Source: Opisthorchis felineus
Taxonomy: Eukaryota; Platyhelminthes; Trematoda; Opisthorchiida; Opisthorchiidae
Direction: 5' to 3'
Assembly: GCA_004794785.1 (NCBI GenBank)
Contig: SJOL01006503.1
Location: 233,769 to 297,768, forward strand
Length of the DNA stretch: 64,000 bases
This document shows, piece after piece, positions 1 through 14,400 of this stretch. The notes beneath the pieces are model-generated. The model worked only from the letters and a program-made list of their open reading frames with translations. It was not told the origin of the DNA and did not search any database. Made by a program: the position numbers and the translations under genes. Numbering within the stretch: position 1 is the first letter of the stretch; the number at the start of each line of letters is the position of its first letter.

Positions 1-3000
1 TTCAACCACTGAACGGAAGATCACTGGTTTGAAAATGTCTGACGCCAGGAAGACTCGTAGCACTATTGATAAAACCGCTGTGCTGTGGCTTTCAGCTTTT
101 AAGCATGGACTGACTTTAGTAAAGGAAATATACAATATATACAGGTTACGTTAAATGAGATTTTGCAGATTACTATTTACCCTAATGTTTAATGATCATT
201 TATCTGTTTTTGGCCTTGGTTCAGAACAAAATCTATTGAAATCAAGCTACCTGTGTTGAGGTCCTCCAAGTCTTCGGAACCAAACAGATTTTCTCCAAAA
301 ACGGGTTTCTCTTTTATCGCAACACAAACACATTTTTTCTTAAATACATAGGTCTAGAAAGTAAGTGTTTCTCTTCCAGAAATTGCAAAGTGCAACGAAC
401 TAACTCCACAATTCGAAGCTGTTTCACTGATTAGTGTTCACAGGTCCACCAAATAGGCAACGAGTAATATCATGAAAACGTCATAGGCAACGCTGATATA
501 TGCAGCTCGATAAAACACCGGCCAACCTCAAGAAAGTTTTCTGCTCCTGGTTCTAGGAATAACGCCCGCAAAATTCGCTAGACTTTCAAAAGTAGAGCTG
601 CTTTTTCCTCTAACTTACAGGTGCACCCAAAGAACTGAGATTTACAGCACATATTATTACTACGATTAAACAGTAGGTCTAAATAGCCCCTCACCATAAT
701 CTCATCCTTATGTTCATTTCTTATCGATGGGTCTGATTTCCCCAATCCGCCAAGGCTGTTATTGAAGTAGGACTTAATAAGATCACAGTCAGTTACTTGA
801 GTTTACTTGCCATTGTGGGTTCTCTGCGTGGTGAATGGCGTTGAGTTAAGATTGACTCTTACACCAGACCCAGTATGACGGACACTTTGTGCCTGATGTG
901 CCAGTCTTGACTATGCTAGCGCTTACCGCGCCCTAAAAAGCATTCAGCCTTGTTTGTCTTTTCTTCAGTCGTTGGATTTTATACGCATGTTTCCATACCA
1001 TATATTCTTGCCTACGTTGGGATTCACCTCGTCTGACCAGAATTGTTGGTGCCACAACTTCGAATGAGACGCCCCTCTTTTTATCTAATATTATCCCGTA
1101 ACACTTTTACATCCATCGCTTGCATTCACTTTTTACATTCGCGACTATATTCTTCAAAAATAAACGATAAAAACTTGAAAGGCTCAAAGGTTACTGCTCG
1201 CTTGCAAAGACGGTTCATCCACCAAATCGTTAATGCTGTCTGGCTGGTTTGTACAGGGTCATATTATGCCGCACATAGCTAGGATTTCCCAAATAAAAAT
1301 TTTTCCACCTAAACTACTAAAATAATTTTTTATAAATGGGTCCTGGTCTTGGAAAAAGGAAATAAATCTCTCAAAACATATGTAAATTGTTCTGTTCTTG
1401 TTCGGCAACTTTTTCCATATATGGCGAAACATCCAAGATGACCCGAAGTAAAATGAGAGTGTCGGCACAGGCGATTAATGCCTGGAATGAAGCCAAAATA
1501 ATCGTACCCTCTGAAAACATTTACACCCAAGAATTCCTTTGTAACGTTCTCACGGCATCTGTTGAGTATTTCCCGGGTATGTTGTGTAGTTTGCAAATGA
1601 TAAATTTATCGTGTCTTGAATATCCAAACATTTGCTGCCATTCACCATACACCTACTTTCGGGAAGTTGAGAAGCCCGTAAAAATTCAACCAAAATGTAG
1701 TGCCCCAATTTTGTCAACATCAGAAACTTACGAATCCGCATCGGTTGCCTATGGCCAGCATTTCTACGTCTGAAATTCCGAGAAACCCGGATTGCCGTAA
1801 CACAACTTATGCTGAGGTTTGATGTAGAGATGAAACGTAAATGCCGATTATAAATGCAAGTACTGATAATGCAAGTCATAAGTAAAACGAAGAACGCTTC
1901 CACAAAGAGCTGCAATACATACACACGTAATTTAAGGTGTGATTTCACAAGGGGAGAACCACAAATTCACTTCCGGGTGGTCATTGTGAAAACAAAACCT
2001 TCTAATAATAATTGGGGCCTTATGCCCACAGCATTTATCGAAATTAAGCTGAGGTTTGGGAGGAACATACCTAATTAGTTATTAGATAAGCATACATTTT
2101 CATCCATTTTCAAATGGACTATAGGGACAGTGACTCAATGGTACTAGGTATTTTTGAGATGCGCATTGTTCATTATTCTTACTAATAATGATAACCAGAA
2201 CGTAAGAATTCTCAGCATCCTTGCAAAATGGACATCCTTATTTTATATTGCAATTGATCGGTTTTGCAGTAGACCTGCACAATAATCTCGAAGCAACGAC
2301 ACTAAATATTTTTCATTATCCCAACCTGTATCGTAGGTGAGGGCTTCAATATTTTATCACTCGTTGAATCTACCAGCGCCATTCCCAGGTATTGTCAAAA
2401 AATACTAACATGTGCATGAGCAAACATCCGGCATTTGACACTTAGCTCAAGCATTGGCGTTGGCAAAAAGCCACGAAATTTACAGAATCAGTTTAACGTT
2501 CTAAAAGGTTTACTTACGCAATTCCTCATGAGGGTCTTCTATTATTGGTGAAACCAAGAGAATTGTGGTTACGCCAAATGTTTCTATCTTTTAAACAGTA
2601 TACTATTCCAAAATGATTCACCTAAATCTAGATCAGGCCGAGTCACCCTTTGCGTGAATGCCGAGTCACCGGCATAGTGTTCCATTGTAAATATTTGTCA
2701 TGAAGGGCCTCCAATGGATGTTTCGGATATCCACTTATGCCTCAAATAGAGGTCAGTTATGCCGTTGTAACATTTTCTCCAAGTGGCATCGGTTCCTGCG
2801 ATTACGATTATCCAACCAAAGGCTTTACCTATCCATCACTAACTGAGAATGGACTTTCACATACCTTGCTTATTAAATAAGATAACGGTTGTGGCGGCCA
2901 GCACATGTCAAAGCTGTCTCTCCCCGTGAAGCACTTTAGGAAAAGCCCCTCTTTAATTGAGTACATTTTTGGTCCACAAAACCGTGTTGAGGAACTGAGG

Positions 3001-3036
3001 ATGGTTGAAGTATTGACATGTTTCTTCTTAGTTTAC
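1..3036. other. AT-rich sequence, no supported gene
   Basis: Overlapping open segments on both strands at 1330-1950, up to 132 codons, look mutually exclusive. One plus-strand frame ends at a GTATGT donor near 1580, and a minus-strand frame in the same place starts after GTTTTCAG. Neither can be preferred. Nothing else is seen. Confidence 0.6.
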
Positions 3037-3230
3037 CATCCCCACTCATTTTCTGTAAGTGCTAAGTTATCGCAGAAGAGCTTGAAATTATCCCGGAGCA
3101 ATATGAGGATACAAACGCCCATGATTACATTCATGAAACTCCGCAATTTAAACGCAGATTTTTCGTCAATAACTTCAACGAGGTTAACACTTCTTTCTAG
3201 TGAAAGATATCGTTGCTCCACTGTCCGTGC
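3037..3230 (-). CDS. Candidate internal exon with one hydrophobic segment
   Basis: A minus-strand open segment ending at a donor GATG|GTAAAC (3036-3035). The start is taken at an acceptor-like GGCGTCAG, whose T-rich tract lies about 20 bases upstream. There are 64 codons plus two bases. The peptide begins ARTVEQRYLSLERSVNLVEV and includes the hydrophobic run FMNVIMGVCILILL, which could be one membrane span. It lies 0.8 kb downstream of the candidate exon at 4068-4363 on the same strand, but their intron phases do not join directly. Not recognised. Confidence 0.22.
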
Positions 3231-4067
3231 CTGACGCCGCATTTCGTAAAAAAACTATTTGCGTTGCTTATTTCCGTTTCAACGAAATTTAAACGTTTCT
3301 CTGGCTCTGGGATAGTTAAACAGACCTCTGCTCAATCTTTGAGTCCTTTTCCATCATTAAACAATAACTTGATTCGAATGCTGGATGGTCACGATTTGCC
3401 CTACTTTGCGTTAGTTGCTGACGTTTTGTCACAAAGACTTGACCAAAGGGTGAGTTGAGCATTCTTATAAATTAAGAGCTACATATTTGGGCGTCATTTT
3501 AGAAACCACAGCTCGTTAGTCAGGAAAGCTACTGTAACGCACGAAAGCCTCTGCTTTTAAAAGGTCTATCGAACTCAGTATAATTGTTGAACATCTTACA
3601 ATATAAGTACGAAGGGAGCAGGTTGGCTTTATTTTAATCTGTGTCTGCTGCTTAAAAGCGAAACAATTATCCTGAATTTTATGCTAGAGGGGGCCAACAT
3701 GTAACTGCAAGCAAATCCACATAACCAGGGAATATGCTTGGCAGTGGAACGCCGCTCAAAGAAATATTGAGGACAGTTTTCTTACATCTATGGTTGGCCA
3801 AGAAGTGACGGAATATAATTCGAATTGCTCGGATGTAATACTAAGTTAACATAGTCATGTAATCTGGTCTCGTTGCGTCTTATAACCTTTGACTGTGCGA
3901 GAAAACCGACAAAAAGTACAAATGTGCTACAAAGTAATTTTATTTTTTTACCATCTCGCATGTTTTCAGAGTTTCAAAAAGTGTACCTATAGATTATATT
4001 TGTTACAGAACCTCGTTTCAAATCATGAGCAAACATGCCTTAGACATCAAAAGTACTTGTGATGTAC

Positions 4068-4363
4068 CTTTTTTAATCTGTTTAAGGATAACAGACTTCA
4101 CGGTTACATGTTCTCCGGGTTGAACCGCATTCAAATCTTTGTAGTTTGATTGCAGCAGATCTGCTGTTTGGGCGGCCATTGGCCACACCTCCGGGTATTG
4201 TGTTGCAAACTCGTCCACATTTGGCTGCACAAATATGCGGAGCAACTGTCCATGTTTGTCTTGCGTTCTCCGAAAATTCCACTTCGAATGTAATCCCCAG
4301 ATAATATCGCTGAGCTTTTGTAAGTGGAAAATCAAAAGTGGAATGTTACAGCTAGCTGACAGC
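4068..4363 (-). CDS. Candidate internal exon, unrecognised product
   Basis: The best exon-like segment in the AT-rich left part. On the minus strand a classic acceptor (TTTTGTTTTTTCTCAG, ending at 4364) and a donor AAG|GTACAT (4067-4066) frame 296 bases: one base, 98 codons, one base. The peptide is balanced and mostly hydrophilic, with pieces KLSDIIWGLHSKWNFRRTQD, GQLLRIFVQPNVDEF, PMAAQTADLLQSNYKDLN and GEHVTVKSVILKQIKK. I do not recognise a family. A translation search against flatworm proteins would settle it. It might instead be a decayed retroelement or chance: open segments of this size are expected a few dozen times in 64 kb. Confidence 0.35.
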
Positions 4364-7300
4364 CTGAGAAAAAACAAAAAAGTTCATTTTTCGAAAGGTT
4401 AAATGTTAAACATCTTTCAAATCCAAAGCAAACGCTCGCGGACATCCGAAATTTATTCCAGATTGTTCATTGATAGAAAGGTCTCTATAGCCGAGTAAGC
4501 AAAAGTGGTTGTTAATTAAACAGCGTTTCTCATCGTACGCTTCACTGAACAATCAGTAGTTTTAAATACACAGTGGTTCCTAGGGTTTGGCCTTCGTGTG
4601 ATAGCACATCCATCTCGAACATTTTATCCAGATTTTGGCAGCTTGTATTTACGCTATGCAAAATGTATTTACTTGCCAAGTACCTCAATACAGACGCATG
4701 TCAAGAGCTTACGCTTGGGATCCATGGACAGTTTTTACAATGGTATTTACACCTGGTGTTAGCTTGACTGCTCTCGGCTTTGTAGTCCCTGTTCACAGAC
4801 AGGGAGGAACAGTATTAGCGACTGACTCAAACGGTGCAACATTTTAAGACTTCTCAGCATATAAGCGGAGAACGTAAAATTATAGTTCTATACAATACTG
4901 CTTTTGCTCACAGAACGCCTTATAATTTATTCACTACTCCGCAAAATCGGGTGACATGATATACGTAGAGCTGGGTGCTCAGATAGACTGCTACGCCTTA
5001 CGGAAGATACCGGAGTAACGGCGCAATCTATTCTTTGGTGTAGTTTGAAGATAGCCAGTGTAAAGTTGCGTTCAGACATACAATCATACAACGTAGTTTA
5101 TCAAGTCCTTATTTGTCCAAGTCAAATCCGTTGAAAGTAGATACTTTCCAGAAGTTCCAATAGCGCTGGTTGCTAATTAATCAATGCCCAATCGAATTCT
5201 CATTTTTCCGGACAAAGCGAGTGATGACTGGGATTCTGGCAGAATTTGAGTGATTTTGTGAAAACTGAGTAACATGTTCGTGTAGCCATCTACTCAGCTA
5301 CCTTGCAGCCACCTTGTCGGTTTTCGTTGAGCAAACCCCTGCGCTTCCTATTTTGTACCCCACAGTTAACGCTGTTTACTACGTGGATGCGTTCCAGAAT
5401 TTCAGTGGAGACGTTAGTTTGAAGCTGTGTTTATTGGCTCAGGTAATATGGTTGAAACTTTATTCTGGAGGACCATTCGCTTCTGAGTTTTGATGCGCAG
5501 CACCGGCTGGTTATATTGTCTTTAGAATGATAGATATACATTGATTACTGCAGGAAAATTTATGGTCACTTGCATCCTGGCACCACAGACAGGCGCTGAA
5601 GCTAGCAAGATATGTTTCGGGTATCTAAAACAAAATCAGCATCACCCAGTTCAACTGGCCTAAGAAAGAAGTGTCTGTCTGAGGATTTGCTGCAGAGTAG
5701 AAGAATGATAAAAAGCAGTGCGATTCAGCACAGGCTTCAAGGAAAAATATTTTGCCCGTTGTGAATCATCCCACCAAGAAACGTCACTGTCTGCAGTTAT
5801 TGTTCGAACTAAAGGAGCTGCAGGTAAAGTTCACTGAATGCATTGAAACAGTCAACCGATCATGGAAGAAGAAACGTACATCACCTTCGCATATCGCATC
5901 AGCAACAGTAAAAACAGTACGTCGTTTTTTGCGCCGACGCAAAAGATCAGTGTCTGTCATTACGCGGGGCAAAGCACAACACGTTCAGTTCTCTCACCAA
6001 GTGTTCAAACACCTACGAACGTTCAAAGGTCAAACTGCAGACCGGACATGTTTGTTACTGACCATCTGCGGCAAACTTGTCAGTGACTCTTTCTATCGCT
6101 GGTTAATAATCACAGCATACCTGTCCAACATTTTTTCAATCTCATTTCATTCGTAGCGAGGAAACAAAACTGCTAGGTGCCCAACCTGTTTTTTCTACTT
6201 ATATCAGCGCACTCTCGCATTTAGATCACGTGCATATTCAGCAGTTCAAGCAGAATAAGACAAACATCTATTCTTATGGAACTTCTTCCAACTTGAAGAC
6301 CTGAAACATTCCAAAGAACACTGAATCAGCCCTTCAATTCTTCCACGCGTCTTACATTCCAATACAGACTACTCTAAGCCCATCTCGATGGCTTAATTAA
6401 ATACTTTGTTGTCGTTACCCTGTAACATTTGGGGATATTTTACCAACTAATTAGCCAGCAAAGCAAAACGCCACCATCTGAGCCCACAGACAAAATGCGG
6501 CCTAATTGTTCCACAAAATAACAATTTTCACCCTTGAATATATGATAAAGTTAACAGGCAGTTCACAACTTCACCTTGCCAGTACGGTCAACATTGTTGA
6601 GTTAATTTAGTGACGCCTCAACGTTAGCATGTTGAGTGACAGTCCCTCCTACTAGTTAGTACTAACGAATAATATATATTCTGTAATGATTATATCTTGG
6701 AGTCTGGTGTGCTGAGATGAAGAAAGACCGCAGGCGTGTACCCTTTCGTTTTCAAGTCTGCATCGCTCCAGAAGCTACTAACGAATTTTTGGGTGGATAG
6801 GGTCACAGAAATTATCTTCCCTAAGCTAAAGGAGGCTTCAGACATGGAAAGGATGGCTGGTCTAATTCTGGCACGATGGCTTTTCGAAAACACAGAGACT
6901 AGCAGCATCGGATTGTTGTTTATAAAGTTCCAGAATTTCCATTTTTTGAGCATCATTGACTGGTTGCTTGTTGATATGACACTAATGCCAGAGTGCTTGG
7001 ACAAAACACGTTGTAAACCTGGATAAAAATCAAGTCAGAAGTGGAACTATTTTTGTCTGAATGTCGGATAATTGTTAATTCTGTTAATGTAACACATTCA
7101 GCAAATTAACGCAATCTGATATATATGCGGCGAATTAACGCTCATAATTTTCGCTCTCCTGGAATGAGAGAACCATTGTCCTCTGGTCCGGCCATTAACT
7201 TGTAGGTCTGACGAGTTGTACGTGACTTTTAACGCTGCAAATAATAGCACACAAAAAATTTAGCCACCAAGCTATTGCTTTCAGAACCAAACTCCCAGTA

Positions 7301-10300
7301 TCTGAACATTGTTGGAAGCTACCCCAACCTATGGCACTTTGTTGTGCCACTTGGTGAATCACAGTAAAAACCTATTCTCTTTTAGCGTATGCTGTATAAC
7401 CCGCAGGTAACCCTAACAGGGATAAATCTAGCTTTCATAAACCAAGTCTTCTCCTCATTCGTTCACGGGCCAGTTGAAAGGCATGTAGCTGATTGGGGCC
7501 AGTTGAGTGTAAACCTCAGTTTGGTTAAATATTAAACACAGTTCACAGCCAACATCCTGATACCTGCCTTCATTATTCAAGGGTATTCTGCACATGCACT
7601 AGCTAGTGGTGACCCATTGCAGTGTATTGCAGTGTATTGCAGCGCAATAAAGAGGGAGTGCTCATGGGGTTGACATCCCAGTGACCCAATTTTTGAGCTC
7701 TGAGTAGCAACCTTAGAAGAAAAGTGCGGTGCAGTAGAAATGCGAGTTAGTTGACGGAGTTGAGAACTCTTGTCACCTTATCTCATGGAAATTAAGCCCA
7801 TTAGGGTCATGTTGCACCATACGTATCAGTATGCGCGTAGTGTGTAGGGAGTCACATTGGAAAATCTGTTAGTTTTCCCATCTTCGGGGAGAATTATCGT
7901 GGTCCAGTCATTATATCTAACAGACAATGGCCTAACACTTGCTACCGATCTGAAAATCCCGGCGCCGCTAAATGGTTAACGTTTGCAATTGAAAGTCATG
8001 CCGGTGATATTCCGCCTGCTTTCGTTCTATATATGGCACTGTTTGCCCAGAACGAGACCAGCGATAGACCAGCACTTGCTAAAACTTTCTGGCAGCCCTT
8101 GCACTGTCACTGACTTTGTGGACAAATGTCGACTTGGTTAATTTGAATTTTAACCTGCTTCTCTGTTCTCAATTGTCAGTTAGGTTGCCTGTAATAACAC
8201 AGGTATAAACATATTTTGTGTGTTAGTGGCCTTTTTTAGATGAAAAACTAATTCAAAATTCCAAAAGCCGTTTTGCTCCTTGCTAGTCAAACTACTAAAG
8301 ACATGTAGCTGCTGGTTCATCAATTGGCGTCTGAGAATTTCGGAACTCTTTGTTTTGCCTCGTTGAACGAGCAGACTTATAGCGTTTACAATGTCAATAT
8401 CAGGGTTGTGCATTTGCCTGATAGATGAAGTTCCTGCGGCATGGTTTGCTGACCTAAATTTTCGTGGCTATTACTTGTAATCACACTATAGAGGAAACAT
8501 TCCGTATCAATACATTCAGGAAACACCAGTTACCAAGGCGGCGCAGGAAATCTAAGAACTACACCAACCTAGTACTTTTATGCTTTATGTAGAACTCTGC
8601 TGCGTCGACGCCGATTTTGATTGATGAAACCCACTCCAAGAAAGCTCTATTCTGTTACGCGTTCTCTAATTTAAGATGTTTTAGTTTCAGGCTGCACATG
8701 TTGGGATCAACATTTAATTCGTAACATGCTGCCTTATGGAATAGTCAAATGAGGCAAAATGGCTATTTAGGGCCGGAAATATTCTTGTCGAAAAATTCCA
8801 CATCACAACACACTGATGACTCACCCATTTTCTGATAGCTACGACCTAAAAGGCAATTCACGCAGACATGCATGAGAGGCTAAAAACCGCACGGAAATCT
8901 GTTCACAATATTTTAGAGTATTTATCACAGAACAGCCGGCATATTTAACAAACTACACGGATTCTCATCACAATCCGAAATATGTTGTAAGAAATCTAAA
9001 TTGACTCTGCTCTGCACGGTAAAGTACATCCTAAGCATTTGTAAGCTGCAGCTGGAGCACAAAAATGCAACCGGCACACTCCCACAAAGATTTTGGGATG
9101 GATATTTCCCTTGAGATTAAGGAGACAATAGTGTTTTCATGAAAGGCATCACAACCAATGCAGATCTGGTTATAACATCATTGTGAATAAAACAGTCTGA
9201 AACATTGTACCAAATCTGTGATATTTATTATCTTTTTCCGCTGAAACCACTGAAGCTACCTATTTGTGATGTGTAGCGCATTCTTTCCCCTGAAGTAACG
9301 CAATCGAAATATGTGTAGTGCGCGAGCTGTTATGCTAGTACTCGAAGCAACATAATGCAGGTTTCTTAGGTTTGATGAAGTGTATTTGGCACGCGAAACT
9401 CTTCATGAAGAAAGATATGTTCAGCGCGATACCACATTGAAAGCGTAGAAACAGATAAACGGTCATTTGGTTTTGTAGGAATAACCCCAAGTTAAAGAAC
9501 GCAACTATTGGGACAAGTGTGTAAGAGTATACACAGCTCTAGATGCACTACTGTTGGATAGTGATAAACTATAGAAATTAATCTTCTGGCTCGAAATTTC
9601 TTAGGCTAGAGTAGAATTCTGTCACAGACAGGAACCTGCCAGGTTTTTTACTCTCTGGAATACCACCACTATTACAGTGTGTGGAGGCATTCAGTTACAA
9701 ACTGGCCGATAGGGTTAATTTTGTCCATAGTTTACTCAGGTATACTTAGGCATCCGGTTGAACACAAATGAGCCTTATAAAGCATTTAGGAAACATGATA
9801 GAAGATGCATCATATTGTTAAACGGCACAAAAAACTTTCTAACCCGGGCATCTTAGTTTCAACAAAGCTAATTAGCTTAAATTCTGATAAAGCATTTACC
9901 GCTCGTTGTTTACATTTGTTTATGTACGTCCATGATAGATTTTCATTTAAACACATTTAAATCTAGCGACCACCGTTTCAGGTCATCGATCTATTGCACT
10001 TCACAAACCTTTGGAATCACTGTTATTTTCACAGGTCAGTTCAGTTTAGTTTATCGGGAACAAGCCAGGTACCAATGGGACACTGGTTCCAACTGCTACG
10101 GCTTCAATCGTCGGCAAGTGGCAGAGCATTGGAAATACAGGCAAGCATTGGATGCGCTTGCATGTTCACTTAGTCTGGTGACTGCTTTGATGCACGAATG
10201 CCAGTGACTGCACGACTGGGTCATTTCTGCCAGTTGAGTCTTGGAGTCTCCATCACGCAAGGAGGTAGTTGCCGAAACAAATGGGTTGCTTGGTTAGCGT

Positions 10301-10319
10301 TTTCATACTTTTTTGCCAG
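4364..10319. other. AT-rich sequence, no supported gene
   Basis: Only short frames occur, such as 6736-7026 plus (hydrophobic, acceptor-like CCGCAG at 6731) and 8180-8413 minus (QRGKTKSSEILRRQL). None has convincing splice sites on both sides. A small tandem repeat lies at 7616-7645. Confidence 0.6.
7616..7645 (+). repeat. Tandem repeat, 10-base unit, three copies
   Basis: ATTGCAGTGT is repeated almost three times (7616-7645), the last unit being changed to ATTGCAGCGC. Confidence 0.9.
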
Positions 10320-11207
10320 TTAATACTCCCTCCAACCCTCGATCGTCTCTAAACAGCATATGGCTTGGCAAGAATAACTCTGCAAGGCAGATGGTCCTTT
10401 GGCATGCGGCATATTTGTCTCGACCTTGGATGCCATGGCTACCAGGCTCATGCCAAGATAGTGTGTGAATAAAGCTTTTACGTCCATTTCAAAGAATGGG
10501 ATGATGGTTGAGGCGCTACGTGCTATTTGAGTAAGGAAATAAATCTCCGCCGCGAAGTAGTTTAATAGCAAACTTCAACTAAGCAGTTACAAACTATTGG
10601 ACAGGAAAGTAAACGTCTCATATGCACACAGTTTTTAAAAACTAAACATTCGCACGCATCTTCTTGAACTTTCATGGATATTCATTGACTCTCTTGCAAC
10701 TGTACACGAACACTGCCAATCAGTTTCACAAGTTCCGTAATGAACTCCACCTTCATTAGACGCGGGGCGGAGCTTCGAGAAGACCACAGGCTACTCGCAT
10801 GCCTCATAAGTAGTATCAGCAATTACACTGGTATCCTGTCTCCTTTTTAAATCTCCCACATTGTGATGGTTAGATTGTCTACCAGAGCCTCACCAATTTG
10901 TTTCGAAAAAGCAAGGTCTAGAATATCCTGGCCAGGTCCCGTGCTTCGTTATAGGAATGTCATCTCACGCTGGATTTCTGCTTTTGACGGCTGGTTAATT
11001 TCTGTTTTATTCAATACGTTGGGTTCTTGCTGAGGTTGCGCTGAGGGGGCCTTTGAACTGTTCAGCCCATCGCTTAAGACGACGATTTTGTGAGTGAATT
11101 TCCGTTCTGTTTTTCTTGCATATTGTTTGACTGACACTTGCATAAATTGGCCAATCAACCAAATCAGCCTGCAGTGAAAATCTCCTCCATCTCCTAGGCA
11201 CTCGCAA
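10320..11207 (-). mobile_element. RTE-type reverse transcriptase fragment, old and frameshifted
   Basis: Recognised from protein motifs on the minus strand in several frames. One frame (11207-11007) reads SVSQTICKK, then IHSQNRRLKRWAEQFKG, the linker between endonuclease and RT in RTE-clade LINEs (pattern RWAEHF). A second frame then gives QPSKAEIQREM (about 10955-10990), matching the 'PS..EI...I' start of the RT domain. Further on (about 10421-10508) the frame reads STIIPFFEMD, then YLGMSLVAMASKV, matching RTE RT motif 2 ('IVPIFKKGD ... NYRGISL..VASKV'). About 550 bases separate the first and last motifs, more than the roughly 320 expected, so insertions are likely. No catalytic YADD box was found downstream. 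A weak echo of an RTE C-terminal end (LAEMTQSCSHWHSCIKAV, about 10200-10260) may belong to it. Confidence 0.75.
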
Positions 11208-11429
11208 ACCGTAAATCTTCTCAGTTATTCTAAAAGCTCTTTACTGTTAATTTTTGAGGGATTTATGTGCGCCATCTTAGTCACTAAATACTTGTATGTC
11301 CCGTCTGGCCAAGGTAGTATTTGCCGATCTCGACGACATTTACTGCTCATTTCGTCGAGTCGGATGACTTTAATATATATTTTTGATAGCTGAAGACACA
11401 GCTCCGTTATCATGCTTTCATTCAACCGC

Positions 11430-14400
11430 CAATACTTGTCATCTGCGTGACTATGCGTTTCCAGTAGCCTTCTAGCCAGATCAGCTCAATATCCTTGAGC
11501 TACTAAAACTTGTCAAAGCTGATGAATGAAGTTGCTCTGCTTGGGGGCGAGTAATGCTTAAGTAAAACTAAGTGATGCTCTGACTGGAGACAGATTGCAT
11601 CCCCAGAATGTCAGCCGTCAGGTTTTCGGATCTTGTGGTCTTTGAGGCTGACGTTCTCCAACCTGCCTTCCAATGATGAACGGCAGCAGCGCTGCTTCCA
11701 GATTAAAAAATTAAAATGCACCTGTACGTTTACCTCCTATGAAATTTTGTACTTACCTCAGGAAAAGTTCCCAGAGAACTGCTCAGTCCAAAACCTATAT
11801 TTTTTAATTAGTAATCAGAAAAGAGACTGAACTTCTAATTTGAATAGACCTGAATCATCTTGCAAATATTTTGACAGAAATGCAAATGTCCAATATTAGC
11901 AACAGTATGAGCACCGTTATATTTCTGGTTGTCTATTAAACCGTCATTTTCCAAAGGGTGACCCAATAAACCTGATAGTTCTTCCACAGAAAGAATAGTA
12001 GCTTAATTGCTCATAATAAAGTTCCATGTGACAGTAGCTACTGTGCACTAACAACCAGCCCAAAGATTTTTTTAAATTGGAGTTCCTTGTGGTTTATGCT
12101 CCTGATTTCTTTCGGAGCTGGGAATAGGCTCCCATCGTTTTTCTTGCTGAAGACTGTTAAACGGCATATGCCCTAGTCGTTGGAGTTAATCTTAGAGCAC
12201 CTAACTTTCGGAATAAGTCGGTAGCTTGATCCATGCCTTGAAAATCTGCAAGTTGGCACCGCGTTGGTTGTACATCCTACCATAAAACTGAGAATAGATC
12301 ATATCTACTTACGTGCATAAAAGTCATCTTTAGCAGAAAATGGCCCAAAATCTTTGAGGTTGCCTTTACAGCCTAAGTGCTTAGGCGATTGAATAGTTCC
12401 GCTCTTGATTGAACTCAGCTTACAGTTTACCTGACACCGTACGTTTTTGTTACTTTTTCAGGCTTAAATAATCAAGATTGACATGCCTAAAGTGGTTATG
12501 CAGTTGCGAACGCCAGGAATATGTGTAAAATTGTCATACAGTCGATAAGGCGTACGCTTGGTGCGTTTGCACATGATGGTTTATGGCCACTTTTACTAAT
12601 GCTTTCGGCACCCGCTGTAAATATCTTAGGTGTCTACAATTTTGAAAAACGTATGAGTTGGCTTGTATTGCCCAGGCATCAAAAGTGAGTATCAACTTGG
12701 CAAAAAAAGGGAACGAATAGAATGGAAACACAGGAAGAGCTTCCATCTCAATAGTTGGGAGAATTTTGCTTCCAAACGAGCCTTGTTTGAGTTTTTGTCG
12801 GGTTAATTATGGAGTATTTAGATTTTAGCTAAGACTAAACATCCTATTTGCTATTACTTTGGACGCGGGCTTCTAAAAGACCGTAGTATTCGAAGGATTT
12901 CGAAACTTTAAACTAAGCCCTGAGTTGCATAGCAAGGGAGGGTCTTTAAAACATTTCGCAGTCGATAATAAAATCATCGGTAATGGCAAAAGTTCAAACA
13001 AAAGTGTATTAAATTGTGAATCACCTTTTCGTGCACTGAGAGCTTAGCTGAAGTCAGATTTCTCTTCAGCTATCCTGATACGAATTTTAACTGACACTAG
13101 GAAACTGGAGCACATCGCCTGCTGACAAAACTTTGTGCCACCATTTTTAGGCCACCCACTACTGACGTCAGCACACTAACGTCCTAAGCTGATGGAAATT
13201 AGGGGGGCAAAAGAGTAGATAACCATAGCTTTGTATGTCTTTACGCAATACATGTACCATTCTGTGACTTGGTTAGGTTCTACAGCCAAATTATGCTGAT
13301 GTTTGGTCAAGCCTTTGTAAATTGTATAGAACGTTTACTTTTAAGTCACAAAATTTCTTCAAGCAGCACAGATTAGCGCATAATCAGCAGTCCGATTCTT
13401 CACAACATTCCACGCTAACTCCATGACAACACACTGAACTAAATATGCGCAAGTTAGATTTTTGGGATGACTAGGCAAGCTTGCAACAAGGTCATAATAT
13501 CCTCCAGTTATACAGTTTTTCATTTATTATACTCTGAACATCCGCCCCAGCCTGATACAGTCGGAAAAAGTGACTTTGAATTTGCACCCATCCTTTGTCT
13601 CGACAACTTCTACATTTTTTTCAAAAATCAAATCACCGTTGTTTTAGAGAAAACGAATTATAAAAGTTTTTATCGAGTTGTGTCAAGTGGGAATCCTTCT
13701 TTTAAAATACAAAGGTATGCAACAACGGACAAAAAACAACCAGCAAAAGAAACCATTGATTTAGCACGCCTCTCTCACTCAATCTAACTGAAGGCCCTTA
13801 AAGTGTTCAACAGAATGACTGTAGAAAATCTGTAGGACATTGCAATCAGTAAACCAAAAAGCACAGGTCAATATGCCACTACAGTTCTACTCTAACTGGG
13901 CATAACTTACGTTGGAAGCACAACTTGGTTGCAGGAAATTGTTTGTTTGTCCATTAGCACTTTTCATTCAACTTTTCTACCCATCGCTATAAATTCAGTT
14001 GGTAAATTCTGGCTTCCTGTGGTATCAGCAAGTGAGCCAAACGTCTTTCCCGTTTTACGTATATTTTGCAGCAATTTCACACTGTGGTATGCAACTACGT
14101 ACAGAACATTTGTCTACACGAGCCTATTTCGCTTGACCTCATTCAGTACTGATATGACAGGCTAGCAGAGGACAGTCTTGTCTCGGAATATTAGGCCATT
14201 AAGCTTACAGTATGTAAATTGCCATAATGTGCAAGACAAGTTGCGGGAGGTTTAACGCTACAGTAAGTTCCGATAAACGAATCAAACTGGAAAAAATAGT
14301 TCCAGGCTAGGCGATTTAACCTTTGCCATCGTTGCAAATGCACTTAAGTGCAATTCTAATGAACGTCATTGTACACATACATATCTAGAACGTTCCGCTT

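Noticed and set aside
1550..1948. 132-codon minus-strand frame with a hydrophobic start
   Set aside because: It overlaps an equally long plus-strand frame, and no splice or homology evidence supports either one.
3037..3230. Resemblance of the hydrophobic segment to an acyltransferase (DGAT1-like) N-terminal helix
   Set aside because: The conserved NYRG-type motif is missing and the likeness is only generic hydrophobicity.
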